DNA of 62,861 nt from Paracoccaceae bacterium (GCA_023260655.1 JALQUU010000008.1:1-62861); one strand, 5' to 3'. Positions 26,457 through 35,994 are shown, counted from the stretch's first letter. The notes: a model not told the origin generated them from the sequence alone. A program made the numbers and translations.

Positions 26457-27101
26457 ATGACCCAGACCAGACGCGGCCTTCTGATTATCCTCTCGTCGCC
26501 TTCGGGCGCGGGGAAATCGACGCTTTCGAAACGGCTTCTCGCGTGGGACCCGTCGCTGAGTTTCTCGGTTTCGGCCACGACGCGCCAACCGCGCCCCGGT
26601 GAGGTGGATGGCAAGGATTACCACTTCCTCGAAGAGGGCGAGTTCAAGCGGCTGGCGGGCGAGGGCGGGATGCTGGAGCACGCGGATGTGTTCGGCAATT
26701 ATTACGGCTCGCCGAAAGCGCCTGTGGCCGAGGCGATTGGCCAAGGGCGCGACGTGCTTTTCGATATCGACTGGCAAGGTGCGCAGCAGATCCGCAATTC
26801 GGACTTGGGCAAGTTCACCCTGTCGATTTTCATTTTACCGCCTTCTATCAAGGAGTTGCGGCGTAGACTTGAGACGCGCGGGCAAGACAGCACCGAGGTG
26901 ATCCAGAAGCGGATGGCGAAAAGCTGGGACGAGATCAGCCATTGGGATGGTTATGATTTCGTGCTTGTGAACGATGATCTGGACGCCACCTTCGAGAAGC
27001 TCAAGACCATCGTCGATGCAACGCGCTTGCGCCGAGAGCAGCAACCCGGTTTGGTGGTACACGTGCGCGCGTTGCAGGGCGAATTCGAGGAGATGCTATG
27101 A
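26457..27101 (+). CDS. gmk: guanylate kinase
   Basis: A 214-residue enzyme. The P-loop is SGAGKST near residue 17, the guanylate-binding region holds [19 protein letters not shown] near residue 40, and DIDWQGA is near residue 102. It phosphorylates GMP to GDP with ATP and is essential. It overlaps the following carbonic-anhydrase gene by four bases (ATGA), and lies immediately behind yicC. Confidence 0.96.
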   Translation: MTQTRRGLLIILSSPSGAGKSTLSKRLLAWDPSLSFSVSATTRQPRPGEVDGKDYHFLEEGEFKRLAGEGGMLEHADVFGNYYGSPKAPVAEAIGQGRDVLFDIDWQGAQQIRNSDLGKFTLSIFILPPSIKELRRRLETRGQDSTEVIQKRMAKSWDEISHWDGYDFVLVNDDLDATFEKLKTIVDATRLRREQQPGLVVHVRALQGEFEEML

Positions 27102-27625
27102 CACTTTACACATTGGACGGGCTTTCGCCCACGATTCCCGAGGATGGTGATTACTGGGTCGCCCCCGGCGCGCATGTGATCGGCAATGTGGTGATGGAAA
27201 GCGGCACGTCGGTCTGGTTCGGATGCACGATCCGCGGCGATAACGAGGTGATCCTGATCGGGGCTGGCAGCAACGTGCAGGAAAGCACGGTGATGCACTC
27301 GGACGAAGGCTATCCCATTACCATCGGTAAGAATTGCACCATCGGCCATAAGGCGATGCTGCATGGCTGCACGATTGGCGACAACTCGTTGATCGGGATG
27401 GGCGCGACGGTGCTGAATGGAGCGAAGATCGGCAAGAATTGCCTGATAGGGGCAGGAGCCTTGATCACGGAAGGCAAGGAAATTCCGGATGGAAGCCTTG
27501 TGATGGGCGCGCCGGGCAAAGTGGTGCGGCAGTTGGACGAGGCCGCGATCCAGCGGCTGACAGGTTTGGCGCTGCATTACCAAGAGAACATGCGCCGGTT
27601 CCGGAGCGGCTTGAAAGCGCTCTAA
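27098..27625 (+). CDS. gamma carbonic anhydrase family protein
   Basis: A 175-residue left-handed beta-helix protein with hexapeptide repeats. The metal-binding His residues are visible in VMHSDEGYP (near residue 68) and [10 protein letters not shown] (near residues 85-91), with the Arg/Asp salt-bridge RGDNE near residue 47. Members are zinc enzymes or enzyme-like oxidoreductase-complex parts. Whether this one hydrates CO2 is not deducible. It is the third gene of yicC-gmk-gca. Confidence 0.9.
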   Translation: MTLYTLDGLSPTIPEDGDYWVAPGAHVIGNVVMESGTSVWFGCTIRGDNEVILIGAGSNVQESTVMHSDEGYPITIGKNCTIGHKAMLHGCTIGDNSLIGMGATVLNGAKIGKNCLIGAGALITEGKEIPDGSLVMGAPGKVVRQLDEAAIQRLTGLALHYQENMRRFRSGLKAL

Positions 27626-28012
27626 TCAAGCGACGACTCTGGCGCGTTCTTCGGCGGTGAAGTTGCGGCAGATGTCTCGGGTATAGCGGCAGCGGGAGGG
27701 CTGTTCGGTGCCGTCCTCGATCCGGAAGGTGAGACCGGGGAAGCTGGGGGCGAGTTCGCGGAGCACCATTTTCGGATTGCGAAGGCCTTGGGCGTAGAGG
27801 CAGAGCACAGCGTGGGAGCCGCTTTGGGCGAGAATGCCTGCGATGTCATTAGCGTCATATTCGGCACAAAAGAGGGCGCAATGCACTTCTTCGGGTGCAA
27901 GACTGGCGAGATGCGGGGCGTTAAGGGAAGAGAATAAGAGCGCATTTCCAGACGCTTGGGCAAAAAATGCCTAGGGCGATTGGATAAAGAGAGTTCGGGG
28001 GGCGGACGACAT
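27626..28012 (-). pseudogene. hypothetical 128-codon gene with in-frame TAG at codon 14
   Basis: From an ATG at 28012 the frame reads MSSAPRTLFIQSP, then TAG (27971-27973), then 114 further codons to the TGA at 27626. The second part is a well-behaved coding frame (ALFCAEYDANDIAGILAQSG, then Cys-rich CRYTRDICRNFTAEERARVVA). If the stop is real, translation could restart at GTG 27886, giving 86 residues. The frame resembles short Rhodobacterales proteins with an LFIxSP start and a xALFxxxxDAxDIA segment, as I remember them. Function unknown. It is convergent with the carbonic anhydrase gene. Confidence 0.6.
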
Positions 28013-28182
28013 GGCAGTGCAGACCTTTTGGTGGAGAGAAAGCCCTCTGTTTCCATCCTAGGACGTATTCTAGAGATTAAAACCAATTCGAAAGGATAGG
28101 TTCGGAAAAATCGTTGCTCTTGTCAAAAAACTTAGCCCAAAGGCGGTCTCAATCTGCCAAAAGGACAAAAACGGGGGAAGCG

Positions 28183-29208
28183 ATGAACCGCGCCGATCTG
28201 CTGCAAGTTCTTGGGGCGTTGCCACAGGCCGCTCTGGCCATCGATGCTGACGCTCGCATCTTGGTGGCGAATGCCGGGGCCGAGGGGATTTTCGGCGCGG
28301 AACTGGCCGGAAAGCCCTTGGTGATGGTGGCGCGCCAGCCTGCGGTGATGGCGGCGGTGGAGGCGGGAGCACGCCAATCCGTACGAATCACGCGGCAGGA
28401 TCAGGGCAGTGAGCAGTATCTGATCCTGACAGTCGCCCCGATCCGCGTGGACGGAGCCGAAGCGCAGATGCTCTTTTTCGAGGATATCACCGAGCGCGAG
28501 GTGGCCGCGCAGATGCGGCGGGATTTCGTGGCGAATGTAAGCCACGAGCTGCGCACGCCTTTGACGGCGCTCATGGGCTTTGTGGAAACCCTGCAAGGCC
28601 CAGCAAAGAATGACCCAGTGGCGCAGGAGCGGTTTCTGGCGATCATGGCGGGTGAGGCGGGGCGGATGAACCGTTTGGTGCAGGATCTTTTGTCATTGAG
28701 CCAGGTGGAGGCCACGGAGCGGATCCGGCCGACGGCGGAAATCGATCTGGCGCAGCTTCTGGGATCGACATTGCGGGGGCTGGAACCGGTGGCGGAGGCC
28801 GCGAAAGTGGTGTTCGAGACGGAAGGCTTGGAGCGCGCGGTGCCAGTGCGGGCCGATAGCGACCAGGTGCGGCAAGTGCTGACGAACCTCATCGAGAACG
28901 CAATCAAATATGGCGGTTCTGGCGGGCGAGTGAAGGTGATGGTTGAAGAAATCTCCCGCGATGCGGGGTTGCGTGGGCCTGCGGTGCAGGTGGTGGTGCA
29001 GGATTTCGGGCAGGGGATAGACCGCATGCATATTCCGCGCCTGACCGAACGGTTCTACCGTGTGGACAGCCATCGGTCGCGGGCGATGGGGGGCACGGGG
29101 CTGGGGCTTGCGATCGTGAAGCACATCGTGAATCGCCATCGCGGGCGGTTCCGGATCGAGAGCACAGTTGGAGCGGGGAGCCGCTTTTCGGTGACGTTGC
29201 CGCGCTAA
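28183..29208 (+). CDS. PhoR-like sensor histidine kinase, no membrane segment
   Basis: A 341-residue kinase. A PAS domain (about residues 10-100) is followed by HisKA with the phospho-acceptor FVANVSHELRTPLTA near residue 125, then HATPase_c with N-box LIENAIKYG and G-box GTGLGLAIVKHI. The GFVETL run just after the H-box is typical of the phosphate sensor PhoR. I see no transmembrane helix, so it would be soluble or membrane-associated through partners. No response regulator is adjacent, so the partner (possibly PhoB) is encoded elsewhere. The start at 28183 follows GGGGAAGCG. Confidence 0.85.
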   Translation: MNRADLLQVLGALPQAALAIDADARILVANAGAEGIFGAELAGKPLVMVARQPAVMAAVEAGARQSVRITRQDQGSEQYLILTVAPIRVDGAEAQMLFFEDITEREVAAQMRRDFVANVSHELRTPLTALMGFVETLQGPAKNDPVAQERFLAIMAGEAGRMNRLVQDLLSLSQVEATERIRPTAEIDLAQLLGSTLRGLEPVAEAAKVVFETEGLERAVPVRADSDQVRQVLTNLIENAIKYGGSGGRVKVMVEEISRDAGLRGPAVQVVVQDFGQGIDRMHIPRLTERFYRVDSHRSRAMGGTGLGLAIVKHIVNRHRGRFRIESTVGAGSRFSVTLPR

Positions 29209-29229
29209 GGTATTCCGGAACGGAATGGG

Positions 29230-30141
29230 TTAACGCGGGAGGTCGTCCTCGGTTTCTGCCTCCGTGGCGAGCCAGTCGCGGAACTGGCGGAGTGCGGGAT
29301 CGGCGGATTTCTCTTTCGGCCAAACGAGCCAATAAGCACCGAGGGCAGGGGTGGCGCCACCCCAAGCGGGCGTAAGTTCGCCGCGCTGGATCGGTGCTTC
29401 GGCGAGATAGTCGGGCAGGAGGGCCACGCCGAGGCCGTGGATGGCGGCTTGGGTGATGGTGGAGAACTGGTCGTGCAGCGTGCCGCGCGGCACTTCGGCG
29501 GCCACGCCCCAGTGCGCGAGCCAATCGGCCCAAGCCGTGGGGCGGGTCTGGATGTGGAGGAGCGGCAGGCCCAAGAGATCGGAGGGCCGCGCGACGGTGT
29601 GGCGGTCAAGGAGAGGCGGCGCGCAGACGGGCAGAACAGTTTCTGCGCGGAGCTTCAGGTGGTTGCATCCGGGCCAATCCGGATTTCCATAATGTATCGC
29701 TGCATCAAAGCCTTCAGTTGCAAAATTGAAGCGCTGGAGGCGGGTGCCCATATGGATGGTGATCTCGGGATGGGCCTCGGCGAAGCGCGGAAGGCGAGGC
29801 ATGAGCCAGCGCATCCCGAAGGTGGGGAGAATGGCGAGCGAGAGGCTGCCGCCCGATGGGTTCACGGTGAGGCGCATGGAGGCCTGGCCGATCCGCGCCA
29901 GTGCTTCGCGGATTTCGGCGGCATAGGCGGAGGCGGCGGGCGTGAGGCGGAGGCGGTTGCCTTCGCGGATGGCAAGCGTGACGCCCAATGTTTCTTCCAG
30001 CGAGAGAAGCTGCTTCGAAACGGCGGATTGCGAAAGCGCCAGTTCCTCGGCGGCAGCGGTCGCGGAGCCTAAACGGTCAATCGCTTCGAGCGCGGAGAGC
30101 GCTGTGGTGGAGGGCAGGAAGCGGCGCGAGGGCAGGGGCAT
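29230..30141 (-). CDS. LysR family transcriptional regulator, GcvA-like
   Basis: A 303-residue LTTR. The HTH (about residues 8-67) has TALSALEAIDRLGSATAAAEEL-type LysR pattern and LALSQSAVSKQL. The LysR_substrate domain follows and looks GcvA-like. It is divergent from the glutaryl-CoA dehydrogenase gene across a 120-base spacer, so it very likely controls that gene. The ATG at 30141 is selected because GGA lies 6 bases upstream; ATG at 30147 is an alternative. Confidence 0.88.
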   Translation of the reverse strand: MPLPSRRFLPSTTALSALEAIDRLGSATAAAEELALSQSAVSKQLLSLEETLGVTLAIREGNRLRLTPAASAYAAEIREALARIGQASMRLTVNPSGGSLSLAILPTFGMRWLMPRLPRFAEAHPEITIHMGTRLQRFNFATEGFDAAIHYGNPDWPGCNHLKLRAETVLPVCAPPLLDRHTVARPSDLLGLPLLHIQTRPTAWADWLAHWGVAAEVPRGTLHDQFSTITQAAIHGLGVALLPDYLAEAPIQRGELTPAWGGATPALGAYWLVWPKEKSADPALRQFRDWLATEAETEDDLPR

Positions 30142-30260
30142 TAACATTCCATTTTGTCATACTGGACTGCCAATCCTTCGTTGAACTGCACAAAAACGCA
30201 AGGTATTTTGACGGAAGATGCCATTAGGCAGCACGAAATTCCGTCATGCCGGAGGATAAC

Positions 30261-31484
30261 ATGACCGAGGAAATCCGCGTTCTGAAAGCCAAGGAACAGC
30301 CTGATCTGAGCAGCTTTAACTGGGCTGACCCGTTCTATCTGGAAGACCAGCTGAGCGAAGACGAGCGGATGATCCGCGATTCCGCCAAGGCCTATTGCGA
30401 CGAGAAGCTGATGCCGCGCATCAAGGACGCTTTCGCGCATGAAAAGACCGATCCGTCGATCTTCCGCGAGATGGGCGAGATGGGGCTTCTGGGCACGACA
30501 ATCCCCGAGGAATACGGTGGCTTGGGCGGCAGCTATGTGACCTATGGCCTCGTGGCGCGGGAAGTGGAGCGGGTGGATTCGGGTTATCGCTCGATGATGT
30601 CTGTGCAATCCTCGCTCGTGATGTATCCGATCTATGCCTATGGTTCGGAGGCTCAGCGCAAGAAATATCTGCCGAAACTGGCTTCGGGCGAGTGGATCGG
30701 CTGCTTTGGCCTTACGGAACCGGACGCGGGGTCTGACCCGGCCGGCATGAAGACGCGGGCTGTGAAAACCGCGACGGGCTATAAGCTTTCCGGCTCGAAG
30801 ATGTGGATTTCCAACGCGCCGATCGCGGATGTGTTCGTGGTTTGGGCGAAGTCGGAAGCGCATGGCGGGAAGATCCGTGGTTTTGTGCTTGAAAAGGGCA
30901 TGAAGGGGCTTTCGGCACCGAAGATCGAAAACAAGATGAGCCTGCGTGCTTCGATCACGGGCGAGATTGTGATGGATGGCGTGGAAGTGGGCGAGGATGC
31001 GCTTCTGCCGTTCGTGGAGGGCCTCAAGGGGCCGTTCGGCTGCTTGAACCGTGCGCGCTATGGCATTTCGTGGGGCGCTATGGGCGCGGCCGAGTTCTGC
31101 TGGCATGCGGCGCGCCAGTATGGCTTGGATCGCCACCAGTTCCGCCGCCCGTTGGCACAGACGCAGCTTTACCAGAAGAAGCTTGCAGATATGCAGACCG
31201 AAATCACGCTGGGGCTTCAGGCCTCGCTGCGTGTGGGGCGACTGATGGACGAAGGCCGTGCAGCACCGGAGATGATTTCCATCGTAAAGCGCAACAATTG
31301 CGGCAAAGCCCTTGATATTGCACGGATGTGTCGGGACATGCACGGCGGCAACGGCATCAGCTTGGAGTTCGGTGTGATCCGCCACATGGTGAACCTCGAA
31401 ACGGTGAACACCTATGAAGGGGCGCATGATGTGCACGCACTGATCCTTGGCCGGGCGCAAACCGGACTGCAGGCGTTTTTCTAA
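30261..31484 (+). CDS. glutaryl-CoA dehydrogenase family acyl-CoA dehydrogenase
   Basis: A 407-residue flavoenzyme. Family-specific features are [18 protein letters not shown] near residue 115, [10 protein letters not shown] near residue 150, and the catalytic Glu in [20 protein letters not shown] near residue 385, the glutaryl-CoA dehydrogenase pattern. It oxidatively decarboxylates glutaryl-CoA to crotonyl-CoA in lysine and tryptophan breakdown. The start at ATG 30261 follows GGAGGATAAC; a 5-codon longer start is less likely. A terminator follows at about 31492-31524. Confidence 0.92.
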   Translation: MTEEIRVLKAKEQPDLSSFNWADPFYLEDQLSEDERMIRDSAKAYCDEKLMPRIKDAFAHEKTDPSIFREMGEMGLLGTTIPEEYGGLGGSYVTYGLVAREVERVDSGYRSMMSVQSSLVMYPIYAYGSEAQRKKYLPKLASGEWIGCFGLTEPDAGSDPAGMKTRAVKTATGYKLSGSKMWISNAPIADVFVVWAKSEAHGGKIRGFVLEKGMKGLSAPKIENKMSLRASITGEIVMDGVEVGEDALLPFVEGLKGPFGCLNRARYGISWGAMGAAEFCWHAARQYGLDRHQFRRPLAQTQLYQKKLADMQTEITLGLQASLRVGRLMDEGRAAPEMISIVKRNNCGKALDIARMCRDMHGGNGISLEFGVIRHMVNLETVNTYEGAHDVHALILGRAQTGLQAFF

Positions 31485-31491
31485 AGAAACG

Positions 31492-31527
31492 AAGGCTCGG
31501 GTGCGGTAAGTTTCCGGGCCTTTTCCC
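31492..31527 (+). terminator. probable terminator behind glutaryl-CoA dehydrogenase
   Basis: GGCTCGG pairs with CCGGGCC (six Watson-Crick pairs plus a T-G wobble, 13-base loop) followed by TTTTCC. It lies just behind the gcdH stop. AT-rich sequence begins immediately after, and looks like the promoter region of the downstream luxR gene. Confidence 0.55.
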
Positions 31528-31652
31528 TATATCCGTATATCGTATAATCAATATTATGTTAATTATAAATTACCGCTTTGGCTGTATCAACGCTCGACAG
31601 CACGCCTTTGACAGAGTTATGGTGCCACCGCACTCTAAAAGACGCCGGACAG

Positions 31653-32411
31653 ATGGGCAGCACTTTCGAATATCCCGAACAAGTCACCAATACACAGAGT
31701 TTGGAAGCTCTGTGGGATATGCATTGCCGGAAGATGGCCTAATACGGGTTCGATCGTTTGCTTTATGGGTTCACGCGATACAGGACGCAGAATTCTCTGG
31801 GTGATCCATCCGAGTTTCTGGTTCCGACCAATTACCCCGCCGAATATGCCGACACCTACATGGGGAAGGGTCTGTATGCGAAGGCTCCGATGACCCGTTG
31901 GGCCTTGGAGCATGATGGTGCTGCCTCATGGCGGCACTTCCACGATATGTTAGCTAAAGGCGATGTGGCTCCGGAGGTGATGGAGGTCATCCGCTTCAAC
32001 CTCTCCTGAAATGTGGTGGCGGGCTATATGGTCAGCTTCAAATCGCTCTCTTACCGCATGAAGAGCGCTATTGCGCTTTGTGCGCGGGAAGGTTTGACGC
32101 AAAACGACGTGGAAGCGATCTGGGCGGATTATGGGCAGACATTGGTGGTCATGAACAACGTGATGCACCTGAAGTTGCAGTCCCTGCCCCAGTATAATCC
32201 GGGCCGGGAACTGACCGGACGGCAGAAGGAAGTGCTTGAGTGGGTCGGAGACGGCAAGACCACTCAGGACATCGCGACGATCATGGGCCTGACGCCACCG
32301 ACCGTGGAAAAACACCTTCGCGCGGCACGGGAGAATCTGAATGTCGACACGACAGCGCAGGCAGTTCTGAAGCTGGCGCTTCTGAATCAGATGTTCGCCG
32401 TAGACCTCTGA
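31653..32411 (+). pseudogene. LuxR family autoinducer-binding-type regulator with two in-frame stops
   Basis: One continuous frame of 253 codons from ATG 31653 to TGA 32411 contains TAA at 31740-31742 (within KMA-stop-YGFDRLLYGFT) and TGA at 32007-32009 (within FNLS-stop-NVVAGYMVSFKS). Before, between and after the stops the protein matches a Rhodobacterales LuxR: an N-terminal autoinducer-binding-type domain and a C-terminal LuxR HTH (LTGRQKEVLEWVGDGKTTQDIA region, near residue 190). There is no frameshift. No luxI-type synthase gene is in the window. GC is lower than the surroundings. As written it should encode no full-length regulator. Confidence 0.8.
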
Positions 32412-32559
32412 TTTCGCCCAAAATTTCACGCTTTAGCTGATTTAGGCAGCGCGCATTTGCGCGAAAGTAAGGATTTTCGCCCTTTAGCTGCCAAACTATC
32501 CAAAAGAATTGTTTTTATGGTAAGGATTCCATTACTTCTTTCCGTTAGGTAATTCATGC
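32412..32559. other. AT-rich spacer with short repeats
   Basis: No gene is seen. A 9-base direct repeat CTTTAGCTG occurs at 32431-32439 and 32482-32490, and CGCGCA-TT-TGCGCG (32450-32463) forms a short perfect inverted repeat between them. The arrangement looks like a regulator-binding or transcript-end region between the luxR frame and the structured region that follows. Confidence 0.35.
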
Positions 32560-32853
32560 ATTCTTAAGGAGTTCCGTGAGTGGTAGCCTTTGGCTTGGAA
32601 CATTCGAAGGGGTAACTGCTTTATTGAGTGGCGCTACCTCTTTTCCGGTTCGCCGGAGTCGGTGTTTTGCGTATTGGTCCGCGAGGCATCGACAGCGGCT
32701 GCGGCTTCGTCTCATCCCCGAAAGGGAGCCGTGGTTTCTCTGGAGGGGTGCCGTGTTCGGGGCACCCTTCCGGACTTACCTTTTACGAGTGGTTTTACCA
32801 GGTCCGGGTAATGAGTTGGGCGCTAGCTGAATTACGTCAGCGGCGCCCTTTTT
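32560..32853 (+). ncRNA. candidate structured RNA ending in a rho-independent terminator
   Basis: About 290 bases without a convincing coding frame but with a series of strong helices: GGTAGC (32582-32587) with GCTACC (32633-32638); CCGG-TTCG-CCGG (32645-32656), a UUCG tetraloop; GGAGGGGTGCC (32742-32752) with GGCACCCTTCC (32761-32771), 11 pairs; CCGGAC (32770-32775) with GTCCGG (32802-32807); and a terminator at 32818-32853. A GTG frame behind AAGGAG (32576-32830) is Arg-rich and not protein-like. I do not recognise RNase P, tmRNA, 6S or SRP signatures. The promoter and 5' end are uncertain. Confidence 0.4.
32818..32853 (+). terminator. rho-independent terminator of the structured region
   Basis: GGGCGC (32818-32823) pairs with GCGCCC (32843-32848), continuing through GCTGA/TCAGC (32826-32830 with 32837-32841), followed by TTTTT. 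It is oriented on the plus strand and is not for tsf. Confidence 0.75.
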
Positions 32854-32893
32854 ATGTCTGCGCCCCCGAGCCCCCTGCCCCACGATCCGCATG

Positions 32894-32922
32894 AAAAAGG
32901 GCGCCCTCTTGCGAGAGCGCCT
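32894..32922 (-). terminator. terminator of rpsB-tsf operon
   Basis: On the minus strand GGCGCTCTC pairs with GAGGGCGCC (one wobble) around the GCAA tetraloop, followed by CTTTTT. It lies 28 bases past the tsf stop. Confidence 0.85.
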
Positions 32923-32949
32923 GATTTATTGCCAAAGGCAAGGGCTGGA

Positions 32950-33825
32950 TTAGTTGCCAGCAACCTTGGCGACTTCTGCAGCGAAGTCTTCCTTTTCCAC
33001 CACGATGCCTTCACCGACTTCGAGGCGGGCGAACTTGGTGATGGTGACACCGGTTTCTTTCGCTGCGGCACCGACGGTGAGGTCGGGGTTCACAACGAAG
33101 GCTTGGCCGAGAAGGGTGTTTTCCGCCATGAACTTGCCCATGCGGCCTTCGATCATCTTGGCGATCACGGCTTCGGGCTTGCCCGATTCACGCGCTTGTT
33201 CGGTGAGAACGTTGCGCTCGCGCTCGACGAATGCCGGATCGAGATCGGCTTCCGAGAGAGCGGCGGGGTTTGCAGCAGCGATGTGCATCGCAACTTGACG
33301 CGCGAAGGCTTCGTCGCCGCCCGAGAAGGCCACGAGAACGCCGATCTTGCCCATGCCCGGTGCAGCAGCGTTGTGGACGTAGGAGACAACAGCGTCGCCC
33401 TCAACCACAGCCATGCGGCGCAGGTTCATGTTCTCGCCGATGGTGGCGATCTTGTCGGTAAGGAATTCGGAGACGGTCTTGCCAGCCATCGGAGCGGCTT
33501 TGAGCGCTTCGACATCCGAGACGCCCTGAGCAGCGGCGGCGAAATCGCGCACCATGTTCTGAAAGTCTGCGTTCTTGGCAACGAAGTCGGTTTCCGAGTT
33601 CACTTCAACCGCGACACCCTTGCCACCTTCCACAGAAACGCCAACGAGGCCTTCTGCGGCGGTACGGCCGGATTTCTTCGCAGCTTTGGCGAGACCTTTG
33701 GTGCGGAGCCAGTCGATGGCCGCTTCCATATCGCCGTTGGTTTCTTGCAGCGCCTTCTTGGCGTCCATCATGCCTGCGCCGGAAGTTTCGCGCAGTTCTT
33801 TGACCATTGCAGCCGTGATCGTCAT
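32950..33825 (-). CDS. tsf: translation elongation factor Ts
   Basis: A 291-residue nucleotide exchange factor for EF-Tu. The N-terminal UBA-like part has [19 protein letters not shown] at residues 8-26, and the core contains the EF-Tu-contacting TDFVAKN near residue 80. The ATG at 33825 lies behind AAAGGAGAG. It follows rpsB by 85 bases, the conserved rpsB-tsf operon. Confidence 0.97.
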   Translation of the reverse strand: MTITAAMVKELRETSGAGMMDAKKALQETNGDMEAAIDWLRTKGLAKAAKKSGRTAAEGLVGVSVEGGKGVAVEVNSETDFVAKNADFQNMVRDFAAAAQGVSDVEALKAAPMAGKTVSEFLTDKIATIGENMNLRRMAVVEGDAVVSYVHNAAAPGMGKIGVLVAFSGGDEAFARQVAMHIAAANPAALSEADLDPAFVERERNVLTEQARESGKPEAVIAKMIEGRMGKFMAENTLLGQAFVVNPDLTVGAAAKETGVTITKFARLEVGEGIVVEKEDFAAEVAKVAGN

Positions 33826-33910
33826 GGGTCGGCTCTCCTTTTCGATAGGTGGTCTGAAACGGGACCGAGGCGCGGATTGCCACGCCTCGGCAACGAAAGT
33901 GTGACGCGGA

Positions 33911-34666
33911 TTAAGCGTCGAGGCCTTCTTCGGCGGGAGCTTCTTCGAGTGCACCGAGGTCAACGCCGGCTGCGCCCATCTGGGCGGTCATGCCGTCGAG
34001 AGCCGCGCGGCAAACGAGGTCGCAGTAGAGAGCGATCGCACGGGCTGCGTCGTCGTTGCCGGGGATGATGTAGTCAACGCCGGCGGGCGAGCAGTTGGTG
34101 TCGACGACGGCCACAACCGGGATGCCGAGCTTGTTGGCTTCCTGGATCGCGAGCGATTCTTTCTTCACGTCGATGACGAAGAGCATGTCCGGACGGCCGC
34201 CCATTTCGCGGATACCGCCGAGCGATGCCTGCAGCTTCGCCTGGTCACGTTCCATGTTCAGGCGCTCTTTCTTGGTGAGGCCTTCTGCGCCCGACGTCAT
34301 CACTTCATCGATGTTCTTGAGACGCGCGATCGACTGGGAAACGGTTTGCCAGTTGGTCAGCGTGCCACCGAGCCAGCGGTGGTTCATGTAGTACTGGGCG
34401 CACTTTTCAGCGGCATCTGCCACTGCACCAGCTGCCTGACGCTTGGTGCCGACGAAGAGAACGCGGCCGCCTTTGGCGACAGTTTCACGAACGGCCTTGA
34501 GGGCCTGCTCGAGCATCGGGACGGTTTGGGTCAGGTCAACGATATGGATCCCGTTGCGCGAACCGTAGATGAACGGTGCCATGCGGGGGTTCCAACGCTG
34601 GGTTTGGTGGCCGAAGTGAACGCCAGCTTCGAGGAGCTGACGGATATTGAAGTCAGGCAGAGCCAT
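33911..34666 (-). CDS. rpsB: 30S ribosomal protein S2
   Basis: A 251-residue S2. The conserved N-terminus [19 protein letters not shown] is seen, as are IHIVDLTQT and [10 protein letters not shown]. The C-terminus is acidic ([11 protein letters not shown]). It is needed for 30S assembly and S1 binding. The ATG at 34666 is preferred to the upstream frame because it matches all S2 starts. The leader to the divergent-region boundary is about 180 bases, where S2 autoregulation often acts in other bacteria. Confidence 0.97.
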   Translation of the reverse strand: MALPDFNIRQLLEAGVHFGHQTQRWNPRMAPFIYGSRNGIHIVDLTQTVPMLEQALKAVRETVAKGGRVLFVGTKRQAAGAVADAAEKCAQYYMNHRWLGGTLTNWQTVSQSIARLKNIDEVMTSGAEGLTKKERLNMERDQAKLQASLGGIREMGGRPDMLFVIDVKKESLAIQEANKLGIPVVAVVDTNCSPAGVDYIIPGNDDAARAIALYCDLVCRAALDGMTAQMGAAGVDLGALEEAPAEEGLDA

Positions 34667-34848
34667 CTCTGTATACCTTTCCGGTTTCATGCCTCGGCGG
34701 GGTTTCGGAAGATCCGAACCGGTGGACGTTGGGGGCTGTCTGTCCCATGGCCCGTACCCGCCTGCGAGTTTCGAGTGCGCGCGCCTTATACCGGTGTTGG
34801 GGGCGGTGCAAGCCCCCTGCCCCTTTATTGGCCAGAATTATTGGGGAT
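34667..34848 (-). promoter_or_regulatory. rpsB leader and promoter region
   Basis: This 182-base gene-free stretch precedes rpsB and follows the end of hupE. I see no obvious hairpin conserved with the known rpsB leader, so an S2-binding element is only an inference from position. Confidence 0.3.
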
Positions 34849-35994
34849 TCAGGCCAATAATGTGCGTTCCACCACCCAATAAGCGCCGATCAGCGCGATA
34901 ATGGCGGAAGCGGGGATCGCGATGCGGGTGCGATACCATTGTTTTCGGCCGAACCACAGCCCAACCGCGAGGAAGGCCACCGCGATGACCGTTAGTTGGC
35001 CGATCTCCACGCCGAGGTTGAAGCCGATAAGGGCGGCTATGAATTGCGCTTCGGGGAGGCCGAAGTCTGCCAGCACGCTGGCAAAGCCCAGCCCGTGCAG
35101 AAGGCCGAATCCGAAGACCACCACGGGCCGCCAGCGCGCGAGCCGTTCATGGAAGAGATTTTCCACTGCGACGAAGGCAATGGAGGCTGCGATCAAAGGC
35201 TCCACGATGCTGCCGGGCGCGACGATCCAGCCGAGCGCGCCTGCGGCAAGGGTGATCGTGTGGGCAACCGTGAAGGCCGAGATTTGCCACAGGAGCGTGC
35301 GCGGGTTCGTGGAGAGGAAGAAGAGCGCCAGCACAAAGAGGATATGGTCGAGCCCTTTCGGGAGGATGTGATCGAAGCCGACGGGGATATAGGCGAAGAA
35401 GCCTTGGATATTCGAGAGCGGTTCGGCTTGGCCTGCGAGCGGGATTTCGGGCGAGCTGCTGCCCGCTTCGATCAGGCCTGTGAAGGGCACCTCGGGGCCT
35501 TGTTGGCGGAGGACAAGGCTGCCGTAGCCTTTGGCCCAAGCGACGCGGATGGTTCGGGTGCCCTCGGGGAGCGGGGTTTCGACGGTGAGGAGTGTGGTGC
35601 GGGCGAGGCTTGCGTCTCCCGGGTCTTGGATCTGGATGGCGGCAATGGCGAGCGGGCTTTCATTTCCATCAAGAAAGACTTGCAAGCCTATGAAAGCCTG
35701 ATCGAACTTCTGGTTTACTTCAGCTTCGAAGGCCTCGGGCGGCAGGGCGCGCAGCGCGTCGTAGCTCGTGTTCTCTGCGCTTTCATTGGTGTCGCTCAAG
35801 CCGTCCAAATTGATCCCAGCAAGGAAGGCTTCGGCATTGAGGCGCAGCGTGAGGCGCACGGAAGGGGCTTCGTGGCTTAGGTCCGCGATGGCAGGCATCA
35901 CTTCGTGCGCACGGGCCGGGGCGATCACAGTCACGAGAAGGGCCATTGACAAGAAGGCGCTGAGGATCACCTTGCCCATTATGAAAACACTCAT
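34849..35994 (-). CDS. HupE/UreJ family membrane protein
   Basis: A 381-residue membrane protein. A signal-type segment lies about residues 8-29 (ending APARAHE). An N-terminal periplasmic domain of about 190 residues follows, then the HupE/UreJ_2 region of about six helices with GLDHILFVLALFF and FGFGLLHGLGFASVL. HupE proteins are linked to nickel or cobalt supply. The start ATG at 35994 has AAAGAG upstream; ATG at 35979 is an alternative that leaves a normal signal peptide. The head-to-head neighbour overlaps its start. Confidence 0.85.
   Translation of the reverse strand: MSVFIMGKVILSAFLSMALLVTVIAPARAHEVMPAIADLSHEAPSVRLTLRLNAEAFLAGINLDGLSDTNESAENTSYDALRALPPEAFEAEVNQKFDQAFIGLQVFLDGNESPLAIAAIQIQDPGDASLARTTLLTVETPLPEGTRTIRVAWAKGYGSLVLRQQGPEVPFTGLIEAGSSSPEIPLAGQAEPLSNIQGFFAYIPVGFDHILPKGLDHILFVLALFFLSTNPRTLLWQISAFTVAHTITLAAGALGWIVAPGSIVEPLIAASIAFVAVENLFHERLARWRPVVVFGFGLLHGLGFASVLADFGLPEAQFIAALIGFNLGVEIGQLTVIAVAFLAVGLWFGRKQWYRTRIAIPASAIIALIGAYWVVERTLLA

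Noticed and set aside
25479..26777. A 432-codon minus-strand frame opposite yicC and gmk
   Set aside because: Antisense shadow of two well-defined genes; composition is unlike a protein.
27971..27973. TAG codons as pyrrolysine
   Set aside because: No pyl genes are seen and the affected families do not use pyrrolysine; TAA stops occur in the same set.
32007..32009. TGA in luxR as a selenocysteine codon
   Set aside because: The family has no Cys/Sec there, and another stop (TAA) precedes it, so selenocysteine cannot explain the gene.
32576..32830. 84-codon GTG frame behind AAGGAG
   Set aside because: Arg-rich, with overlapping equally open frames and strong hairpins; better explained as RNA structure, though not excluded.
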